Shown here piece after piece: positions 59,433-64,000 of a stretch of DNA of 64,000 nucleotides. Below the pieces are notes generated by a model. It worked only from the letters and a program-made list of their open reading frames with translations. It was not told the origin of the DNA and did no database searches. A program made the position numbers and the translations under genes. The stretch lies in NCBI GenBank assembly GCA_963786975.1, contig CAWBBE010000011.1:744001-808000 (forward strand), in the 5' to 3' direction. Each line of letters opens with the position of its first letter. The stretch's first letter is position 1. This DNA is from Palsa-506 sp963786975 (GTDB taxonomy: Bacteria > Actinomycetota > Actinomycetes > Streptosporangiales > Streptosporangiaceae).

Positions 59433-60230
59433 TTGCTCGTCGCCGGATTCCCCGCGGGCATGTTCGCTGCCAACTGCTATGTCGTGGCACCCGGGCCAGG
59501 CGAGCGGTGCGTGATCATCGATCCCGGCCAGGAAGCGGAACGGGGCATCGAGGAGATCATCCAGCGGTACCGGCTGCAGCCGGCCGCCGTCTTGCTCACG
59601 CACGGCCATCTTGACCACATCTGGTCAGTGGCCCCGGTGTGCGGCGCGAAGGACATCCCCGCCTACATCCATCCCGCCGACCGCGCGCTGCTCAGCGATC
59701 CGGCGCGCGGGCTCTGGCCGCAGGCGGGCCCGGGGATGCTCGGCGGCCTGACCTTCGCCGAGCCGGCCGAGGTGGTCGAGCTGGCCGACGGCGCGCCGCT
59801 GCAACTGGCCGGCATCGAGGTGATCGTTGATCACGCTCCGGGGCATACGCCAGGCTCCGTGACGTTCCGGCTGCCGGCCGCTGGCGAGACCGGCACCACG
59901 GGTCAGGCTGGCCCGCATGACGCGGCCGGTGCGGACGGCGGGGGTAACAGCGCCGGCGGCGCCCCGGCTGCTGGCGGCGTTCCGGCCGCCGAGCCGGCGA
60001 TCTTGTTCACCGGGGATCTGCTCTTCGCCGGGTCGATCGGGCGTACCGACCTGCCCGGCGGTGACTACGCGACGATCCTGGACAGCCTGGCCCGGGTGTG
60101 CCTGCCGCTGCCGGATGAGACAGTGGTGCTGGCCGGGCACGGCCCGCAGACGACAATAGGCGCCGAGCGGGCGTCCAACCAGTTCCTGGCCGGCCTGGCG
60201 CCGCTGTCCGGCCCGGCCCGGGGGTTGTGA
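59433..60230 (+). CDS. Metallo-beta-lactamase-fold hydrolase (glyoxalase II-like)
   Basis: TTG 59433 follows AGGAGG. The 265-residue protein has the metal-binding motif THGHLDH (context VLLTHGHLDHIWSV), VDHAPGHTPGSV, LFTGDLLFAGSIGRTD and LAGHGPQTTIGAE. An Ala/Gly-rich insert (about 155–190) interrupts the domain. This family includes hydroxyacylglutathione hydrolases; actinobacteria lack glutathione, so the natural thiol ester is probably different. It normally sits next to hisS in actinobacteria, but here aspS follows. Confidence 0.87.
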   Translation: MLVAGFPAGMFAANCYVVAPGPGERCVIIDPGQEAERGIEEIIQRYRLQPAAVLLTHGHLDHIWSVAPVCGAKDIPAYIHPADRALLSDPARGLWPQAGPGMLGGLTFAEPAEVVELADGAPLQLAGIEVIVDHAPGHTPGSVTFRLPAAGETGTTGQAGPHDAAGADGGGNSAGGAPAAGGVPAAEPAILFTGDLLFAGSIGRTDLPGGDYATILDSLARVCLPLPDETVVLAGHGPQTTIGAERASNQFLAGLAPLSGPARGL

Positions 60231-60381
60231 CCCGGCCGCGGAAGGGCAGGCAGCTGGCCGGCGGAGACCGGTTAGCGGCGCACCGGACCAGGGCCTGACC
60301 GCACCGGGCCAGCTCCGCACCGGACCGCGCACGGCGCCGGGCTGAGCAGCACACTGAGTACTACGGAGAGGTGAGCAAACG

Positions 60382-62121
60382 ATGATCCGCACCCATCAGG
60401 CGGGCACGCTGCGCGCGTCGCTGGCCGGGCAGCGGGTAACGCTGGCCGGCTGGGTGGCGCGGCGCCGGGACCACGGCGGCGTGGTGTTCATCGACCTGCG
60501 GGACGCCAGCGGAGTGGCCCAGATCGTGTTCCGCCAGGAGGATCTGGCGCATGACCTGCGCGCTGAGTTCTGCGTGCGGGTGACCGGCGAAGTGCGGCGC
60601 AGGCCGCCGGGCAACGAGAACCCGGAGCTGCCCACCGGGGAGATAGAGGTCGCGGTGGCCGAGATCGAGGTGCTGGCCGAGTCCGACCCGCTGCCGTTCC
60701 CGGTCGACGGCGCCGGTGACCTGAACGAGGACGTCCGGCTCCGCTATCGCTACCTGGACATCAGGCGCCCGGAGATGGCCGCCGCGCTGCGCGCCCGCTC
60801 GCGCGCCGCCTACCTGGTCAGCGACGTCATGCAGGCGCACGGCTTCGTCCAGGTGGAGACGCCTTACCTGACCAGATCCACGCCGGAGGGCGCGCGGGAT
60901 TTCGTGGTGCCAGCGCGGCTGCGCCCGGGCAGCTGGTACGCGCTGCCGCAGTCGCCGCAGCTGTTCAAGCAGCTGCTGATGGTCTCCGGGCTGGAACGCT
61001 ACTACCAGCTGGCCCGCTGTTTCAGGGACGAGGATTTCCGGGCCGACCGGCAGCCCGAATTCACCCAGATCGACATCGAGATGTCCTTCGTCACCAGGGC
61101 AGACGTCGTGACCGTCGCCGAGGACCTGGTCGAACGGCTGTGGTCCGAACTGGCCGGATACCGGATCCAGCGGCCGATCCCGCAGCTGACCTACGCCGCC
61201 GCGATGGCACGGTTCGGCTCCGACAAGCCGGACCTGCGCTTCGGCTGCGAGCTCACTGACCTGACCGGCTACTTCGCGCAGAGCTCATTCCGGGTGTTCC
61301 AGGCCGAGCACGTGGGCGCGGTGGTAATGCCGGGCGGCGCGAGCCAGACCCGGCGGGAACTGGACGGCTGGCAGGACTGGGCGCGTTCGCGCGGCGCCCG
61401 CGGCCTGGCCTACGTGACGATCGGCGCGGACGGCTCGGTCGCCGATGCCGGGCCAGTGGCCAGGCACCTTTCCGGTCCGGAGCGATCCGGGCTGGCCGCG
61501 GCGGCCGGCGCGGAGCCGGGCGACTGCGTGTTCTTCGCCGCCGGGCCGGCCGCCGCGGCCCGCGCGCTGCTCGGCGCGGCCAGGCTGGAGATCGGCCACC
61601 GGTGCGGCCTGATCGACCCGGCGGCGTGGGCGTTCACCTGGGTAGTGGACGCGCCCATGTTCGAGGAGGACGGCGCGGGCGGCTGGACGGCCGTGCACCA
61701 CCCGTTCACCGCGCCGCTGCCGGACTGGGCGGACAAGTTCTCCGCCGAGCCGGCCGGCGCGCTCGCCGACGCCTACGACATCGTCTGCAATGGCACCGAG
61801 ATCGGCGGCGGCTCGATCCGGATCCACCGGCCGGATGTGCAGCAGCAGGTCTTCGACGTGATCGGGCTGTCCCGGGAGCAGGCCACATCGCAGTTCGGCT
61901 TCCTGCTCGACGCGCTGCGATTCGGGCCGCCGCCGCACGGCGGCATCGCTTTCGGCTGGGACCGGATGCTGATGCTGCTGACCGGCCGCGAAACGATCCG
62001 CGACGTGATCGCGTTCCCGAAGGCAGCGTCCGGGCTCGACCCGCTCACCGGCGCCCCGGCCCCGATCACGCCCGCGCAGCGCAAGGAGGCCGGCATCGAC
62101 GGGCCGGCTCCGCCCGGTTAG
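60382..62121 (+). CDS. aspS: Aspartyl-tRNA synthetase
   Basis: The 579-residue class II synthetase has an OB-fold anticodon-binding domain (RVTLAGWVARRRDHGGVVFI), motif 2 (CFRDEDFRADRQPEFTQIDI), YALPQSPQLFKQLLMVSG, a GAD insertion domain, and motif 3 (GGIAFGWDRMLMLLTG). ATG 60382 follows GGAGAGGTGAG. It charges tRNA-Asp. Whether it also makes Asp-tRNA-Asn cannot be judged without gatCAB or asnS information, which is outside the window. Confidence 0.96.
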   Translation: MIRTHQAGTLRASLAGQRVTLAGWVARRRDHGGVVFIDLRDASGVAQIVFRQEDLAHDLRAEFCVRVTGEVRRRPPGNENPELPTGEIEVAVAEIEVLAESDPLPFPVDGAGDLNEDVRLRYRYLDIRRPEMAAALRARSRAAYLVSDVMQAHGFVQVETPYLTRSTPEGARDFVVPARLRPGSWYALPQSPQLFKQLLMVSGLERYYQLARCFRDEDFRADRQPEFTQIDIEMSFVTRADVVTVAEDLVERLWSELAGYRIQRPIPQLTYAAAMARFGSDKPDLRFGCELTDLTGYFAQSSFRVFQAEHVGAVVMPGGASQTRRELDGWQDWARSRGARGLAYVTIGADGSVADAGPVARHLSGPERSGLAAAAGAEPGDCVFFAAGPAAAARALLGAARLEIGHRCGLIDPAAWAFTWVVDAPMFEEDGAGGWTAVHHPFTAPLPDWADKFSAEPAGALADAYDIVCNGTEIGGGSIRIHRPDVQQQVFDVIGLSREQATSQFGFLLDALRFGPPPHGGIAFGWDRMLMLLTGRETIRDVIAFPKAASGLDPLTGAPAPITPAQRKEAGIDGPAPPG

Positions 62122-62147
62122 CAGCCCGGCCCGGGCTGGCAGCCCGT

Positions 62148-62166
62148 CCGGGGCATGCTGCCCCGG
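62148..62166. terminator. Hairpin after aspS
   Basis: CCGGGGCA and TGCCCCGG enclose TGC, 27 bases after the aspS stop. The hairpin directly abuts the probable -10 box of rarA, so it could also influence that promoter. Confidence 0.5.
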
Positions 62167-62167
62167 G

Positions 62168-62173
62168 GATACT
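62168..62173 (+). promoter_or_regulatory. Candidate -10 box of a leaderless rarA transcript
   Basis: GATACT lies seven bases before GTG 62181 and there is no ribosome-binding site between. This spacing fits transcription starting at the initiation codon. Confidence 0.4.
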
Positions 62174-62180
62174 GTCAACT

Positions 62181-63575
62181 GTGGCCAGAACAGACCCCGG
62201 CCAGGGAGCCAGCCTCTTCGACGCGGCCGAGCAGCAAGCAACGCTCGCGGCCGCGCCGCTTGCCGTCCGGATGCGGCCGCGGTCGCTCAGCGAGGTCATC
62301 GGGCAGCGGCACCTGACCGGCGAGGGCACCCCGTTCCGAAAGCTCGCTGATCACGATGCCGCCATGTCGCTGCTGCTCTGGGGTCCGCCCGGGACGGGCA
62401 AGACCACGCTGGCCCAGGTGGTCAGCCAGGTCACCAGCCGCCGCTTCACCGAGCTTTCGGCGGTCACCGCCGGGGTCAAGGACGTCCGCGCGGCCATCGA
62501 CGCCGCCCGCCGGGACCTGGGCCTGACCGGAACGCAGACCGTGCTGTTCATCGACGAGGTGCACCGGTTCAACAAGGCACAGCAGGACGCGCTGCTGCCC
62601 GCGGTGGAGAACCGCTGGGTGTCCTTCATCGGCGCGACCACCGAGAACCCGTTCTTCTCCGTGGTCGGGCCGCTGCTGTCCCGGTCGCTGCTGCTCACCC
62701 TGGAACCGCTGGGCGACGATGACATGCGCCTGGTGATCGAGCGGGCGGTGACCGACGAGCGCGGCCTCGGCGGCGCCGTCACCCTGGCCGACGGGGTCAT
62801 CGGCCTGCTCGTCCGGCTGGCCGCCGGTGACGCGCGGCGGGCGCTCACCTACCTGGAGGCGGCCGCGCTCGGCCTGCCGGCCGGCGGCGAGGTAACTGTC
62901 GCGACCGTGGAGCGGGCGGTGGACCGCGCGGCCGTGCGCTACGACCGCGGCGGCGACCAGCACTACGACGTGATCAGCGCCTTCATCAAGAGCATGCGGG
63001 GCAGCGATGCCGACGCTGCGCTGCATTACCTGGCCAGGATGATCGAGGCCGGCGAGGATCCCAGGTTCATCGCCCGCCGGCTCATCGTGCACGCCAGCGA
63101 GGACGTCGGGATGGCCGACCCCTCGGCGCTGCAGACCGCCGTGGCCGCCGCGCACGCCGTCGAGTTCGTCGGGCTCCCGGAGGCCAGGATCAACCTGGCC
63201 CAGGCCGTCATCCACGTGGCCCTCGCGCCGAAGTCCAACGCGGTGGTGCAGGCGGTCAACGCCGCCGCGCAGGACGTCCGGGACGGCCTGATCGGCCCGG
63301 TGCCCGCCCACCTGCGGGACGCCAGCTACCGCGGCGCGCAGCGGCTCGGGCACGGGACCGGCTACCGCTACCCGCATGACTACCCCGAGGGAGTGATCGC
63401 CCAGCAGTACGCGCCGGACGCGGCGGCCGGGCGGCGTTACTACCAGCCCACCGGGCATGGCGCCGAGGCCAGGTATGCGGACCGGGCCGGGAAGATCAGG
63501 GCCATCCTGGACGCCGCCAGCCAGCCGGCCGCCGCCCCGGCCGCCCCGGCCGTGCCGCCGCCGGACAAGCGGTAG
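62181..63575 (+). CDS. rarA: Replication-associated recombination ATPase RarA (MgsA)
   Basis: The 464-residue protein starts at GTG 62181. It has PLAVRMRPRSLSEVIGQRHL, Walker A GPPGTGKTTLA, Walker B VLFIDEVHRFNKAQQDALLP, sensor IGATTENPFFSV, and the C-terminal MgsA block (YDVISAFIKSMRGSDADAAL, ASEDVGMADPSAL, YPHDYPEGVIAQQYAP). RarA acts at stalled replication forks and has clamp-loader-like ATPase structure. Its place after aspS is conserved in actinobacteria. Confidence 0.94.
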   Translation: MARTDPGQGASLFDAAEQQATLAAAPLAVRMRPRSLSEVIGQRHLTGEGTPFRKLADHDAAMSLLLWGPPGTGKTTLAQVVSQVTSRRFTELSAVTAGVKDVRAAIDAARRDLGLTGTQTVLFIDEVHRFNKAQQDALLPAVENRWVSFIGATTENPFFSVVGPLLSRSLLLTLEPLGDDDMRLVIERAVTDERGLGGAVTLADGVIGLLVRLAAGDARRALTYLEAAALGLPAGGEVTVATVERAVDRAAVRYDRGGDQHYDVISAFIKSMRGSDADAALHYLARMIEAGEDPRFIARRLIVHASEDVGMADPSALQTAVAAAHAVEFVGLPEARINLAQAVIHVALAPKSNAVVQAVNAAAQDVRDGLIGPVPAHLRDASYRGAQRLGHGTGYRYPHDYPEGVIAQQYAPDAAAGRRYYQPTGHGAEARYADRAGKIRAILDAASQPAAAPAAPAVPPPDKR

Positions 63576-63661
63576 GGTCGGGCAGGTAATCAAGGGCGGG
63601 CGGGGTACGCAGGCCCGGCCAGGCAAGCGGGCCGGGCGAGCTGGCGAAGGAGCAGCCGGAC

Positions 63662-64000
63662 GTGAATACCGGGCAGCTAGCAGAGCTAATCGCGGCAGGT
63701 TTCTTCGCGCTGGGGGTCTGCGCCGCCGGGTACGTGCTGATCCGGCTGGCCAGGCTGATCTCCGCGGCGGCCAGCCTGATGGCGGATTACCGGGACCGTG
63801 CCGACCAGCTGATCGACCGGGCCCAGGCGGCCGTTGACCGGGCCGGCGAGCAGCTGGCCAGGACCGACACCATCACCGCCAGCATGGACGAGGTCACCGC
63901 CAACATGGCCGAGCTTTCCGGTCATGTCTCGTCCATGACCGGCCTGGCCAGGGCCATTTCCGGTGGCTTCGGCGCTCCGCTGCTCAGGGTTTCCGCGGTT
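63662..64000 (+). CDS. DUF948-family membrane protein (cut by window edge)
   Basis: GTG 63662 follows AGGAG about nine bases upstream. The visible 113 residues start VNTGQLAELIAAGFFALGVC with a transmembrane segment (FFALGVCAAGYVLIRLARLI) and continue as an amphipathic helix (RADQLIDRAQAAVDRAGEQL). DUF948 proteins are small membrane proteins with a cytosolic coiled coil, conserved between rarA/aspS and alaS in actinobacteria. No stop codon occurs before the window end. Function is unknown. Confidence 0.75.
   Translation, partial: MNTGQLAELIAAGFFALGVCAAGYVLIRLARLISAAASLMADYRDRADQLIDRAQAAVDRAGEQLARTDTITASMDEVTANMAELSGHVSSMTGLARAISGGFGAPLLRVSAV

Overview
The window is high-GC DNA with actinobacterial gene content: GTG/TTG starts, an SsgB-type sporulation protein, phosphatidylinositol-mannoside (PIM) synthesis genes, and the conserved blocks thrS–HIT–pgsA–patA–pimA–pdxST–yebC–ruvCAB–yajC–secDF–apt–rel and ppi–MBL. 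SsgA-like proteins are confined to morphologically complex actinomycetes, so a sporulating, Streptomyces- or Streptosporangiales-like organism is likely. This is inference from gene content; no rRNA is present.

Layout. 1–5.2 kb: the N-terminus of a SARP/AfsR regulator, a Val–Cys–Gly tRNA cluster, hutH, a pabC-like gene, ssgB, and a second tRNA-Val. 5.2–9.1 kb: a gene-poor stretch with frameshifted remnants and a coupled three-gene cassette encoding a zinc-ribbon protein and two small unknown proteins. 9.2–12.7 kb: a large secreted Ig-like protein and a small Cys-rich protein. 12.7–18.6 kb: a divergent caspase locus, the most unusual part of the window. One side has an EACC1-like gene followed by a caspase joined through a Pro-rich repeat to a membrane-anchored beta-propeller. 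The other side has a paralogous caspase with a membrane segment and a different extracytoplasmic domain. 18.8–27.2 kb: an NhaA–DsbA fusion, a ClpC2-like protein without ATPase domains, a TIGR03118 protein, a NUDIX hydrolase, and two L,D-transpeptidase paralogues. 27.2–34.8 kb: a duplicated cassette, each copy with a large LuxR (LAL) regulator divergent from a tiny ORF and a secreted protein. 34.9–64 kb: the housekeeping block, ending in ppi, MBL, aspS, rarA and a DUF948 protein cut by the window edge.

How the genes work together. The housekeeping block combines threonyl- and aspartyl-tRNA charging, PIM synthesis (PgsA, acyltransferase, PimA), PLP synthesis (PdxST), Holliday-junction processing (RuvABC), protein export (YajC–SecD–SecF), purine salvage (Apt) and the stringent response (Rel). 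Many of these genes overlap by 1–4 bases, which suggests translational coupling. The caspase locus looks like a membrane-linked, possibly calcium-responsive conflict or cell-death module.

Caveat. Single-base frameshifts occur in thrS, pgsA, secD (two), ruvB and an Eis-like gene, mostly in homopolymers or short repeats. Several of these genes are expected to be essential, so base-level sequence error is the simplest explanation. The frameshifts in the caspase, zinc-ribbon and remnant genes should be read with the same caution.
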